Assembly (NCBI RefSeq): GCF_000716675.1 | Contig: NZ_JNXT01000007.1 | Span: 62,001 to 126,000 of the forward strand | Direction: 5' to 3' | Length of the DNA: 64,000 nucleotides | From: Streptomyces alboflavus | Lineage (GTDB): Bacteria; Actinomycetota; Actinomycetes; Streptomycetales; Streptomycetaceae | Part shown: positions 1 through 7,745 of the stretch, one piece after another | How the letters are laid out: every line of letters begins with the position of its first letter | Position numbering within the stretch: the first letter of the stretch is position 1 | Translations under genes and position numbers: made by a program | Notes under the pieces: generated by a model | What the model saw: only the letters and a program-made list of their open reading frames with translations | Databases searched by the model: none | Told to the model about the DNA's origin: nothing

Positions 1-458
1 GGATGGTCCTTCCGGAGCACCTGGTCGGCGCGGTCCTCGACGCGAAGGGCGAGCGGGAGGCCTGGGTGAGCGTCCCCGACCAGCTCACCCTCGCCGACCT
101 CGTCGACTCCGGCCACTACGACCGGCACATCCGCCGCATGCGCCAGCGCTACCGGCGCCGCCGCGACCACCTCGTCACCACCCTCGCCGAGCGCGCCCCG
201 CACATCACCGTCACCGGCATCGCGGCCGGGCTGCACGCCGTGCTGCGGCTGCCGCCCGGCACGGAGGCGACCGCCGTGAAGGCCGCCGCGTGGCAGGGCG
301 TCGGCCTGGAGGGCCTGTCCGGCTACCGGCACCCGGCGGCGGCCGCGCACGCGCAGGACGGCCTGGTGGTCGGGTACGCGACGCCGCCCGAGCACGGGTA
401 CGCGGCGGCGGTCGAGGCGCTGTGCGGGGTGCTGCCGCCGGCGCCGGACGAAGGCTGA
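1..458 (+). CDS. MocR/PdxR-type GntR regulator, C-terminal fragment (5' end outside window)
   Basis: The reading frame is open from the window edge to a TGA at 456-458, about 151 residues, so the start is missing. The visible part resembles the last third of the fold-type I aminotransferase domain of MocR/PdxR regulators: a Tyr/Arg-rich helix (HYDRHIRRMRQRYRRRRD) followed by the small C-terminal domain (GLHAVLRLP, then LVVGYATPPE). In this family a GntR winged helix-turn-helix precedes a PLP-binding domain that senses PLP or amino compounds. The DNA-binding part and the PLP lysine lie upstream and cannot be checked. A plain aminotransferase tail is the main alternative. Confidence 0.7.
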   Translation, partial: MVLPEHLVGAVLDAKGEREAWVSVPDQLTLADLVDSGHYDRHIRRMRQRYRRRRDHLVTTLAERAPHITVTGIAAGLHAVLRLPPGTEATAVKAAAWQGVGLEGLSGYRHPAAAAHAQDGLVVGYATPPEHGYAAAVEALCGVLPPAPDEG

Positions 459-475
459 GGGCCGGGGCCGGTCCG

Positions 476-910
476 TCAGGTCCTGACGTCCTCGGCGGGC
501 CGCGCGTCGTACGCCTCCCGCGCCTCCGCGATCGCCGGACGGTGGGCGATCGACCAGTCCGCGAGGGACTTCACGAGGTGGGTGAGGCTGTGGCCCATCT
601 CCGTCAGCTCGTACTCGACCTGCGGTGGGATCGTCGGGTACACCGTGCGCTTGACCAGGCCGTCGCGCTCCAGGCGGCGCACCGTCAAGGTGAGCATGCG
701 CTGCGAGATGCCGCCGTGGATACGGCGCTGCAGCTCCTTGAACCGCAGGACTCCGGAGGCGAGTTCGACGACTACGTAGACGGACCACTTGTCGCCGAGG
801 CGGTCCAGGACGTCCCTGACCCCGCACTCGTCCTGCGGCGTCTCGCAGCTGATCACCGGCTCACCCGCGCTCGCGCCGGGAGTGGTTACCGCCGTGTGCC
901 CTGCTGACAT
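476..910 (-). CDS. HxlR-family transcriptional regulator
   Basis: A 144-residue HxlR-type winged-helix regulator. The family core is plain: a cysteine before the domain (DECGVRDVL), then GDKWSVYVVVEL, RFKELQRRIHGGISQRMLT, and the wing region VRRLERDGLVKRTVYPTIPPQVEYELTEMG. The start at 910 is chosen because an AAGGAGG ribosome-binding site (918-924 region) lies 7 bases upstream; a TTG three bases further out is less likely. It is divergent from the NAD(P)-binding protein at 1019, the usual arrangement in which an HxlR protein controls a neighbouring oxidoreductase and senses quinones, aldehydes or reactive electrophiles through the cysteine. The sensing role is inferred; the family assignment is firm. 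Confidence 0.9.
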   Translation of the reverse strand: MSAGHTAVTTPGASAGEPVISCETPQDECGVRDVLDRLGDKWSVYVVVELASGVLRFKELQRRIHGGISQRMLTLTVRRLERDGLVKRTVYPTIPPQVEYELTEMGHSLTHLVKSLADWSIAHRPAIAEAREAYDARPAEDVRT

Positions 911-1018
911 CAAAGTGCCTCCTTACGTGATCGTCCGCCGCCGACCACGATGTTTCCCGGGCCCGGCGATCAACGCCAGGCGCTTTCCAGGAAACCAGAA
1001 CGACGGGGGACCGTTCCC

Positions 1019-1828
1019 ATGCTCATGATCACCGGCGCCACCGGCGCGCTCGGCAAGCTCGTCACCGCCCGCCTCGCCGACCGCGACGACGTCGTCGTCG
1101 GCACCCGCGCCCCGGCCCCCGGTCAGCGCCGCGTCGACTTCGACGACCCCTCGTCCCTGGACCTCACCGGCGTCGACACCCTGCTCGTCATCTCGGCCGG
1201 TGCCGCCGAGGACGACGTCGTGGCCGCCCGCCACGACGCCGTGATCTCCGCCGCCGAGAAGGCGGGCGTCGACCACCTCGTCTACACCAGCCTCAGCGGC
1301 GACGGCGACCACCTCACGTACGCCCTCGCCCACCGCTGGACCGAGCGCAGGCTGCGCCGCTCCACGCTGAACTGGACGGTCCTGCGCAACGGCCTGTACG
1401 CGGAGTTCCTCGCCGCGATCGCCGCCCCGGGCCCCGACGGCACCGTGGCCGCGCCCCTCGGCGAAGGACGTCTCGCCGCCGTCGCCCGCGAGGACCTCGC
1501 CGACGTCGCCGTCCGCGTGGCCACCGACCCGGCCCCGCACGCGGGCCGCACCTACGAACTCGTCGGCGAACAGGCCCTCGGCGGCGCCGACCTCGCCGCG
1601 GCCGTCGGCGGACGCTACGAACCCGGCACCCTCGCCGCCACCCGCCACGCCGTCACCGCGTCCGGCGACGCCCTGCCCTTCCAGGTGCCGATGCTCCTGA
1701 GCACCTACTCGGCGATCGCGGGCGGCTTCCTCGACGGCACCTCGGTCGCGGACAACCAGCTGCGCGCGCTGCTCGGCCGGGCGCCGCGGTCGGCTCTGGA
1801 GGTGTACGCGGCGACGGCGGCACGGTGA
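1019..1828 (+). CDS. NAD(P)-binding NmrA/QorB-like oxidoreductase
   Basis: A 269-residue single-domain Rossmann protein of the atypical SDR (NmrA/SDR_a5) group. It opens with MLMITGATGALG, the N-terminal dinucleotide-binding motif GxTGxxG. It then has VDTLLVISAGA, VDHLVYTSL and a long region typical of QorB-type NAD(P)H quinone oxidoreductases. The ATG at 1019 puts the nucleotide motif at the very N-terminus, which fits the family; earlier in-frame codons would add an unrelated extension. It is divergent from the HxlR gene with about 108 bases between the starts, so co-regulation is likely. The substrate (a quinone or other electrophile) is inferred from the pairing only. Confidence 0.85.
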   Translation: MLMITGATGALGKLVTARLADRDDVVVGTRAPAPGQRRVDFDDPSSLDLTGVDTLLVISAGAAEDDVVAARHDAVISAAEKAGVDHLVYTSLSGDGDHLTYALAHRWTERRLRRSTLNWTVLRNGLYAEFLAAIAAPGPDGTVAAPLGEGRLAAVAREDLADVAVRVATDPAPHAGRTYELVGEQALGGADLAAAVGGRYEPGTLAATRHAVTASGDALPFQVPMLLSTYSAIAGGFLDGTSVADNQLRALLGRAPRSALEVYAATAAR

Positions 1829-1843
1829 ACCGTTCCTGCCGCC

Positions 1844-3001
1844 TCAGGCCCCGCTCGCGGGTTCCGCGTCGAGTGCGCGCAGGACGGACCAGGCGATGAA
1901 CTCGGCGGCGCCGTCGAGCACTTCGGGGCCGAGGTTGGGCTCGTCGAGCCGATACGTGTGCACGGTCTCACCGACGGCGACCCGGCAGCGCATGGCGACG
2001 GAGCCGCGGTGATCGGTCGGCGAGCCGGTGTGCCAGGTGCCGGTGGCCGTGACCGAGATCCCGCCCGCCGGACCACCGTCGGCCCGCGGTGCGAGGCCCT
2101 CGTACCACTGCTGGAAGCGCCCGCACGACAGGCTGTCCTCGATGGTCAGCCCCACGGGCCCGCCCGCCGCCGAGTCGCCGCGTGCGGCGGTGACCCTGTC
2201 GGCCAGCCGCTCCCCGGCACTCCTGCCGTCCCGGCCGACCACATGACCGGCGAGGGCCTCCTCGACCAGCCCGGGGAGCGCGGCCGCCGTGTCCGGCCGC
2301 TCGGCGCCGCCGTGCAGGGTGACGTCGACGTACGGATAGCGCCAGCAGTAGCCCGCCGTCGCCCGCGCCCCCGGCGTGGCCTTCAGGACGGCGTCGACCC
2401 GGGCGGCGACCTCCGGCTCGGGCAGGCCCATGGTGCGCCACCTCGGGTCGGCCGTGGCGGTGGGGCGCGCGCCGACGCCGGCCAGCGCCACGTCGAGCAT
2501 GGGCAGGCACTCCTTCGGCGGCCCCGGGAGCAGCACGACATGGCGGCCGCCGACGGTCACTGTGGCGCCCCAGGCGGTGCCGTGGGCGTTGGGCAACAGC
2601 ACGCTGCCCGAAGGGAACTGGGCCTGGCGGCGGTTGTCGGGGTGGACGTCGATCCGCAGGTCCGCGAGGCGGCGGCACACCGCGTCCCAGGCCTCCTCGC
2701 GGTCCTCCATGTCGAGCCCGAGCGCGTGGCCGACGGCGTACCGCGTGACGTCGTCCGAGGTCGGGCCGAGGCCGCCGATGACGAGGACGAGCCACGCCTG
2801 GCCGAGACCGTGGCCGACGGCGTCGCTGATGTCCTGCCGGTCGTCGGCGACGGTGTGCCGGGAGCGGGTGGCGATGCCGTGCGCGGTGAGTCTGCGGCTG
2901 GCCTCGGTGCCGTTGGTGTCGGCGATCTCGCCGCGCAGCAGTTCGTCGCCCACGGTGATCACACAGGCCGTGCGGGGAGCGGGCGTGAGGGGTTCGAGCA
3001 T
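1844..3001 (-). CDS. CinA-like protein with MoCF domain and diverged C-terminal domain
   Basis: A 385-residue protein whose first ~175 residues match the CinA N-terminal (MoCF/molybdopterin-binding type) domain: CVITVGDELLRGEIADTNG, IGGLGPTSDDVT and VVLLPGPPKE are all present. That domain has ADP-ribose/NAD-pyrophosphatase activity in some CinA proteins. The C-terminal domain sits where the NMN amidohydrolase (PncC) domain should be. However, its nucleophile motif, normally ESCTGG, reads EDSLSCGRF, and the usual glycine-rich TGIAGP segment reads TATGTWHTGSP, so NMN deamidation is doubtful. It is the last gene of a leftward string that starts with mgsA at 6568. The 177-base gap before it holds a tandem repeat. 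Its product role is unknown. Confidence 0.75.
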   Translation of the reverse strand: MLEPLTPAPRTACVITVGDELLRGEIADTNGTEASRRLTAHGIATRSRHTVADDRQDISDAVGHGLGQAWLVLVIGGLGPTSDDVTRYAVGHALGLDMEDREEAWDAVCRRLADLRIDVHPDNRRQAQFPSGSVLLPNAHGTAWGATVTVGGRHVVLLPGPPKECLPMLDVALAGVGARPTATADPRWRTMGLPEPEVAARVDAVLKATPGARATAGYCWRYPYVDVTLHGGAERPDTAAALPGLVEEALAGHVVGRDGRSAGERLADRVTAARGDSAAGGPVGLTIEDSLSCGRFQQWYEGLAPRADGGPAGGISVTATGTWHTGSPTDHRGSVAMRCRVAVGETVHTYRLDEPNLGPEVLDGAAEFIAWSVLRALDAEPASGA

Positions 3002-3044
3002 GGGGTTCGCCTTCGGTCGTGTCGGGGTGGGGCGGCGTCCGGAC

Positions 3045-3152
3045 GGTGCGCCAGGGGGTCTGGGGCGGTGCGCCAGGGGTCCGGGGCGGTGCGCCAGGGG
3101 TCCGGGGCGGTGCGCCAGGGGGTCCGGGGCGGTGCGCCAGGGGGTCCGGGGC
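3045..3152. repeat. Five-copy 21-22 bp tandem repeat
   Basis: Five consecutive units begin with GGTGCGCCAGGGG and end in GGGGC, at 3045-3066, 3067-3087, 3088-3108, 3109-3130 and 3131-3152. Units 2 and 3 are 21 bp (one G fewer), the others 22 bp, and unit 1 has a C-to-T change. The array fills most of the gap between the FabG-like and CinA-like genes of one apparent operon. The mixed 21/22 lengths argue against an in-frame coding repeat. It is probably a slippage minisatellite. Confidence 0.95.
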
Positions 3153-3178
3153 GCGGTGCGGGGACGGGGCGGCCCCCG

Positions 3179-3886
3179 TCACACCCCCGCGCTCAGCCCG
3201 CCGTCGATCGTCAGGACCGAGCCGTTGACGGTCGCGGCCGCCTCGCTCGCGAGATACACGACCGACCGCGCGATCTCGTCCGGCTCCGTGGCCCGGCCGC
3301 TCGCGGTGCGGGCGAGGATCGCCTGCTGCCGCTCCGCGGAGAGGACCGCCGTCATGTCGGACGTGACGAGGCCGGGCGCGACGACGTTCGCGGTGATGCC
3401 GCGCGGGCCCAGCTCCCGGGCGACGGACCGGGCGAGCCCGACCAGGCCCGCCTTGGACGCCGCGTAGTTCGCCTGGCCCGCGCCGCCGGTGGCGCCGACG
3501 ACGGAGGAGATGAAGACGATGCGGCCCCGGCGGGCCCGCAGCATCCGCCGCGACGCCCGCCGGGCGACCCGGAAGGCCCCGCCGAGGTTGGTGTCGACGA
3601 CGGAGGTGAACGCCTCGTCGCTCATCAGCGGCAGCAGCGTGTCCTGGGTGATGCCCGCGTTGGCGACGAGGATCTCCACCGGCCCGTGCGCCGCCTCCAC
3701 CGCGGTGAAGGCGGCGTCGACCTGCTCGGTGCTCGTCACGTCGCACGGCACGGCGAGCAGCCCTGGGTCGGACGGCGGGCTGCTGCGGTAGGTGACGGCC
3801 ACGCGGTCGCCCTCCGCGGCGAAGGCACGGGCGATGGCCAGGCCGATGCCGCGGTTGCCGCCGGTGATCAGGACGGAACGGCTCAC
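3179..3886 (-). CDS. FabG-like short-chain dehydrogenase (3-oxoacyl-ACP reductase paralogue)
   Basis: A 235-residue classical SDR. It has the cofactor motif TGGNRGIG at residues 8-15, NAG at 76-78, and the catalytic Ser128, Tyr141 and Lys145 (SSVVG, then YAASK). The C-terminus ends in LTIDGGL, as in FabG. The GTG start at 3886 has AAGGA 7 bases upstream. It closely resembles housekeeping FabG of Streptomyces, but it sits away from any fatty-acid synthase genes. It lies between an OYE-type flavoprotein and the CinA-like gene in the leftward string. A dedicated ketoreductase role in a specialised pathway is more likely than fatty-acid elongation, but the substrate cannot be read from the sequence. 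Confidence 0.88.
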   Translation of the reverse strand: MSRSVLITGGNRGIGLAIARAFAAEGDRVAVTYRSSPPSDPGLLAVPCDVTSTEQVDAAFTAVEAAHGPVEILVANAGITQDTLLPLMSDEAFTSVVDTNLGGAFRVARRASRRMLRARRGRIVFISSVVGATGGAGQANYAASKAGLVGLARSVARELGPRGITANVVAPGLVTSDMTAVLSAERQQAILARTASGRATEPDEIARSVVYLASEAAATVNGSVLTIDGGLSAGV

Positions 3887-3979
3887 TGCTGGGTCCTTGT
3901 CAGGTGTCGGGAGGTCGGGGGCAGAAGGTCGGGTGCGGGGCGGGCGACGGGCCCGCCCCCCACCGGACGGCCGTACGCG

Positions 3980-5077
3980 TCACACGGCATAGCCGTACGA
4001 CTCCGGCCACCGCGCCGCCGCGCCGAGCTGCCCCGCGGCCCGGTGCGCCCAGTGCGGATCGCGCAGCAGCTCACGGCCGAGCAGGACCGCGTCGGCCTTG
4101 CCGGAGGCGAGGATCTCCTCGGCCTGCTCGGCCTCGGTGATGAGGCCGACGGCGCCGACGGGCATGTCGGTCTGGGCCCGGACAGCCGCCGCGTAAGGGA
4201 CCTGGTAGCCGGGCCCTGTGGTGATCCGGGCGTCGTGGGCGACGCCGCCGGACGAGACGTCGAGCAGGTCGACGCCGTGGGCGAGGAGTTCCTTGGCGAG
4301 GCGCACGGTGTCGTCGCCGGTCCAGCCCTGGCGGTTGTCGGCCGGGTTCTCCGCGGCCAGCCAGTCGGTGGCGGAGGTGCGGAAGAAGACGGGCAGCTCG
4401 TCGGGCCAGACGGCGCGGACCGCGTCGACGACCTCCAGGGCGAAGCGCGCCCGGCGCTCGAAGCTGCCGCCGTAGGCGTCCGTGCGGTGGTTGCTGTGCG
4501 GCGACAGGAAGGAGTTGATCAGGAAGCCGTGCGCGCCGTGCACCTCGACCACCTTGAAGCCCGCGTCCAGGGCCCGCCGGGCGGCGGCCGCGAAGTCCCC
4601 GACCAGGCGCTGGATCTCGTCGACGGACAGCTCGTGCGGGGTCGGGAAGTTCCCGTACGCGACGGCGCTCGGCGCCACCGTGTCCCAGCCGCCCTGCTCC
4701 GGCGCGACGGGACCGCCGCCGAGCCACGGCGCGGAGGCCGAGCCCTTGCGGCCGGAGTGGGCGAGCTGGATGGCGGGCACCACGTCGTGCTCCTCGAGGA
4801 AGCGGGTCACCCGGGTGAGGGCGCGCGCCTGCGTCTCGTTCCACAGGCCGAGGCAGCCCGGCGTGATGCGGCCCTCCGGCGCGACGGCGGTGGCCTCCAG
4901 CAGGATCAGGCCGAGCCCGCCGGCGGCGCGGGCGAACAGGTGGCCCAGGTGCCAGTCGTTGACCACACCGGCCTGCGGGCCGGTCGGGTCGGCCTGGTAC
5001 TGGCACATCGGTGCCATCCAGGCGCGGTTGGGGATGGTCAGCTCACGGAGCTTGAGCGGGGAGAAGAGGGTGCTCAT
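3980..5077 (-). CDS. Old-yellow-enzyme family NADH:flavin oxidoreductase (YqjM-like)
   Basis: A 365-residue FMN-dependent TIM-barrel protein of the YqjM class. The N-terminus has AWMAPMCQY, with the redox-tuning Cys25 and Tyr27 of the thermophilic-like OYE group. AIQLAHSGRKG, VEVHGAHGFLINSFLSPHSN and RTDAYGGS form the flavin and substrate site, including the H-x2-H pair that binds the alkene activating group. The C-terminus has VGAVGLI and ADAVLLGRELLRDP (phosphate binding). Such enzymes reduce activated C=C bonds of enones with NAD(P)H. It lies between galE and the FabG-like gene, gaps 70 and 93 bases, all leftward. The physiological substrate is unknown. Confidence 0.9.
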   Translation of the reverse strand: MSTLFSPLKLRELTIPNRAWMAPMCQYQADPTGPQAGVVNDWHLGHLFARAAGGLGLILLEATAVAPEGRITPGCLGLWNETQARALTRVTRFLEEHDVVPAIQLAHSGRKGSASAPWLGGGPVAPEQGGWDTVAPSAVAYGNFPTPHELSVDEIQRLVGDFAAAARRALDAGFKVVEVHGAHGFLINSFLSPHSNHRTDAYGGSFERRARFALEVVDAVRAVWPDELPVFFRTSATDWLAAENPADNRQGWTGDDTVRLAKELLAHGVDLLDVSSGGVAHDARITTGPGYQVPYAAAVRAQTDMPVGAVGLITEAEQAEEILASGKADAVLLGRELLRDPHWAHRAAGQLGAAARWPESYGYAV

Positions 5078-5147
5078 GAGAGTTCCTGTCGTGCGTTCGG
5101 CGAAAGGTCTTGGGTGTTCTTGCGGCGGCGTACGGGGCGGAGGGCAC

Positions 5148-6134
5148 TCACACGCCCCGGCGCGCCTCGGGGTGGCGCAGGCACCAGCCCTCCCACGCGG
5201 ACGTGATCATGTCGACGACCCCGTGCCGGGCGGCCCAGCCCAGCTCGCGCCCGATCGGCGCCGCGTCGGCGACGACCTTCGCCGGGTCGCCCGGCCTGCG
5301 TTCCACGACGACCGGGGCGATGTCGTGGCCGGTCACGTCCTGGATGACGGAGATCAGCTCACGCACCGAGAGCCCCTCGCCGCGGCCGACGTTGAACGTG
5401 CGGGCGACGTCGTCGTGCGCGCGCAGGTGGCGGGTGGCGGCCAGGTGCGCGGAGGCGATGTCGGCGACGTGGATGTAGTCGCGTACGCAGGTGCCGTCCG
5501 GGGTCGCGTAGTCGTCGCCGAAGATCCGGGGCGCCGTGCCCGCGGTCAGCCGGTCGAAGACCATGGGCACCAGGTTGAGGATCCGCTCGTCGGCCAGCTC
5601 CGGCGACGCGGCGCCCGCGACGTTGAAGTACCGCAGGTTGATGAAGTCGACCCGCCCGGCCCGGTGTGCGGCCCGCGCCAGCCACTCGCCGATCAGCTTG
5701 GTCTCGCCGTACGGGCTGAGCGGCGCGCACGGGGTGTCCTCGGTGACCAGGTCGACGTCCGGCATGCCGTAGACGGAGGCGCTGGAGGAGTACACCAGCT
5801 TGCGCACCCCGGCGTGCTCCATGGCGGACAGCAGGACGCGGAAGCCCTCGACGTTCTGCCGGTAGTGCAGCAGCGGCAGGTCCACGGACTCCCCGACCTG
5901 GGTGCGGGCCACGAGGTTGACCACGCCCTCCACGGGGTGGTCGCGGAAGACCCGGGCGAGGAACTCGCCGTCGAGGACGCTGCCGACGAGCAGGGGCACG
6001 TCCTCGGGCACGGCCGTGCGCGACCCGGTCGACAGATCGTCCACGACGACGATCCGCTCGCCCGCGTCCCGCATCGCCTTGACCACGTGGCCGCCGATGA
6101 ATCCGGCGCCACCGGTTATCAGCCAGTACGACAT
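5148..6134 (-). CDS. galE: UDP-glucose 4-epimerase-type SDR
   Basis: A 328-residue extended SDR. The NAD motif TGGAGFIGG is at residues 7-15, the serine run YSSSASVYG at 115-123, and the catalytic pair Tyr142/Lys146 in PYGETK. NLRYFNVAGA and CVRDYIHVADIA are diagnostic of GalE-type epimerases. The start at 6134 (MSYWLITGG) is preferred over one 30 bases upstream because GGAGGG lies about 9 bases before it. It follows mgsA by 26 bases and precedes the OYE gene by 70, so it is in the same transcript. The protein interconverts UDP-hexoses. Outside a galactose operon it could equally supply a sugar nucleotide for polysaccharide or glycosylation. Confidence 0.87.
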   Translation of the reverse strand: MSYWLITGGAGFIGGHVVKAMRDAGERIVVVDDLSTGSRTAVPEDVPLLVGSVLDGEFLARVFRDHPVEGVVNLVARTQVGESVDLPLLHYRQNVEGFRVLLSAMEHAGVRKLVYSSSASVYGMPDVDLVTEDTPCAPLSPYGETKLIGEWLARAAHRAGRVDFINLRYFNVAGAASPELADERILNLVPMVFDRLTAGTAPRIFGDDYATPDGTCVRDYIHVADIASAHLAATRHLRAHDDVARTFNVGRGEGLSVRELISVIQDVTGHDIAPVVVERRPGDPAKVVADAAPIGRELGWAARHGVVDMITSAWEGWCLRHPEARRGV

Positions 6135-6160
6135 GGTGTCGTTCCCTCCAGAGTGTCGTG

Positions 6161-6568
6161 TCACGCGGCGTCGGCCTCGACGGGCGCCGGTGCGGCCATC
6201 CGCAGGCAGGCGTCGGGCAGCAGGACGTCGGCGGAGGCGGGGTTCGAGGCGAGGGGCACGTCATGGACGACCGCGAGCCGGTGCAGGGCCCGTACGTCGC
6301 TCTCGTGGGGCTGCGTCCCCAGCGGATCGGTGAAGAACACGAGCAGCGCGATGCGCTCCTCGACGATCATCGCGCCGATCTGCTGGTCACCGCCCAGCGG
6401 GCCGCTCGCCACCAGGTCGGCCCGCAGGCCGAGTCGGCGCGCGAGCAGCTCGCCGGTGGTCCGGGTGGCGACGAGGCGGCAGCCGCGCAGCGCCTCCTGG
6501 TGCCGGGCCGCCCAGTCGAGCAGCTCCGTCTTCTTCGCGTCGTGTGCCACAAGGGCCACCGCTCTCAT
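6161..6568 (-). CDS. mgsA: Methylglyoxal synthase
   Basis: A 135-residue protein with every signature of MgsA, which converts dihydroxyacetone phosphate to methylglyoxal and phosphate. The active-site residues line up with the E. coli enzyme at an offset of 10: His9 (LVAHD), Asp61 in SGPLGGDQQIG, Asp81 in TDPLG, and His88/Asp91 in PHESDV. The start at 6568 is chosen because an AGAGG-type site lies just upstream and because it gives the family N-terminus; 6598 is an alternative. It is the first gene of the leftward string mgsA-galE-OYE-fabG-cinA and is divergent from the XRE regulator. Here it heads a biosynthesis-like cluster and is not next to phosphate-starvation genes, which is unusual. 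Confidence 0.9.
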   Translation of the reverse strand: MRAVALVAHDAKKTELLDWAARHQEALRGCRLVATRTTGELLARRLGLRADLVASGPLGGDQQIGAMIVEERIALLVFFTDPLGTQPHESDVRALHRLAVVHDVPLASNPASADVLLPDACLRMAAPAPVEADAA

Positions 6569-6601
6569 AACCTCTGCCCCCCGTATTCCATAAGCCACGG
6601 T

Positions 6602-6622
6602 TTGAATAAGTTACGGATTCAA
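6602..6622. promoter_or_regulatory. Inverted repeat in the mgsA/XRE divergent promoter region
   Basis: TTGAAT (6602-6607) and ATTCAA (6617-6622) form a 6-base dyad separated by 9 bases, in an unusually AT-rich patch of a very GC-rich window. It lies about 35-55 bases upstream of mgsA and about 180 bases upstream of the regulator gene. The position suits an operator or a -35 region for the mgsA operon; this is inference from layout only. Confidence 0.35.
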
Positions 6623-6782
6623 CAACGCGCGATTCAGTACGCGTTACCGCCGCACCGAAGGCCGGTCGACCCGTCGGCGGCGCCGCGTCCTCAGCATGCA
6701 CGAACCCGACCGCCACTTTCAGTGCCGGTACCGCGAGTGCCGCAAGTACCCCAAGCAAGAGAACTCCCGCCCCACATCCACC

Positions 6783-6791
6783 TGTTATGAT
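6783..6791 (+). promoter_or_regulatory. Extended -10 promoter (leaderless) for the XRE regulator
   Basis: TG-T-TATGAT at 6783-6791 is an extended -10 element. The in-frame ATG at 6798 begins 7 bases after it, so transcription should start at or next to that ATG, giving a leaderless message. No ribosome-binding site is visible for this ATG or for the next one at 6831. Confidence 0.5.
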
Positions 6792-6797
6792 CTTCGA

Positions 6798-7745
6798 ATG
6801 GCTCGGGGGGGCCTGTCGGCTCCTCGACCAATGAACGGGGGGCACGTCATTCTCAGTGAAAGAAAGAATTACCTCTACGCGACCGCAGAAGAGATCGCGG
6901 AAGAGGTCGCGGAAGTCACCGCCGAAGAAGTCGCGGAAGACGTCGACGAAGGCGAATCCATCGGCCGCCTGCTGCGCGCCTGGCGGGCCCGCGTCATCCG
7001 CCGCGACGCCGGACTCCTCGCGGTCCGCAATGCGACGACGGGTCTCTCCCAGGCCGAGGTGGCGCGGCTCGTCGGGGTGAGCGAGGGCTGGTATCGCTCC
7101 CTGGAGCGCGGCACCCGGCGGGACTTCTCCGACTCCTTCCTCCTCCGCGTCATCGAGACGCTGCAGCTCAGCGAGGCGGAAGAGCTGACCCTGTTCCTCG
7201 GCGCGGTGGGCCGCCGACCACCGCAGGACCCGGCGGGACGCCTCGCGGACCTCGCCCCGGAGGTCCTCGCCCTCCTGGAGCACCAGGCCCCGAACCCCGC
7301 CTACATCTCCGACGGCGCGTGGAACGTGGTCGCGGCGAACTCCGCGATGGCCCAATGGTTTCCCTGGTCGGTCACCCCCCGCGCGAATATCATGCGCTGG
7401 GCCCTGCTCGCGCCCGAGGCCCGTACCCAACTCGTCGACTGGGAAATGAAATTCGCCCGGATCTATCTGGCGATGCTGCGGCTCGCCAACAATCGCGACC
7501 CGGGAAATTCACCGGTACGGTCACTGACCCGTGACGTTCTCGCCGCGGACGCCGACTGCCGCCGCCTGTGGACCGAGGACCACAGTGTCGTGGAACACCG
7601 CTCAGGACATCGCTTCGCGCTTCGCCTGCCCTTTCACGGCAATAAGGAAATCGACGTGATGAGCCACGTTTTCCGCCCCATGGAGTGCCCGGAGTCCCGT
7701 TTCGTCATCATCACCCCGGACCGGGCCGTGGACCCTACGCGCTGA
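6798..7745 (+). CDS. XRE-family regulator with MmyB-like ligand-binding domain
   Basis: A 315-residue regulator. A Glu/Val-rich low-complexity stretch near the N-terminus (EEVAEVTAEEVAEDVDEGE) precedes a helix-turn-helix (GLSQAEVARLVGVSEGWYRSLERG) at about residues 75-130. The rest is the PAS-like MmyB domain: LLEHQAPNPAYISDGAWNVV, NSAMAQWFP, ARIYLAMLRL and the C-terminal SRFVIITPD. MmyB-like regulators are greatly expanded in actinobacteria, are thought to sense fatty-acid-like ligands, and often sit beside an SDR oxidoreductase gene. Here the neighbouring divergent operon contains a FabG-like SDR and an OYE, which fits. The ATG at 6798 follows a -10 element directly; 6831 is an alternative start. 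The 3' end overlaps the convergent ATPase gene by 11 bases. Confidence 0.85.
   Translation: MARGGLSAPRPMNGGHVILSERKNYLYATAEEIAEEVAEVTAEEVAEDVDEGESIGRLLRAWRARVIRRDAGLLAVRNATTGLSQAEVARLVGVSEGWYRSLERGTRRDFSDSFLLRVIETLQLSEAEELTLFLGAVGRRPPQDPAGRLADLAPEVLALLEHQAPNPAYISDGAWNVVAANSAMAQWFPWSVTPRANIMRWALLAPEARTQLVDWEMKFARIYLAMLRLANNRDPGNSPVRSLTRDVLAADADCRRLWTEDHSVVEHRSGHRFALRLPFHGNKEIDVMSHVFRPMECPESRFVIITPDRAVDPTR

Noticed and set aside
952..966. GTTTCCCGGGCCC-type sequence resembling a parS half
   Set aside because: The right arm of the ParB palindrome is absent; more than three mismatches.
1958..5206. A very long open frame on the plus strand opposite the CinA-like, FabG-like and OYE genes
   Set aside because: It is Arg/Gly/Pro/Asp-rich without motifs and mirrors genes on the other strand that have clear catalytic motifs; a typical high-GC shadow frame.
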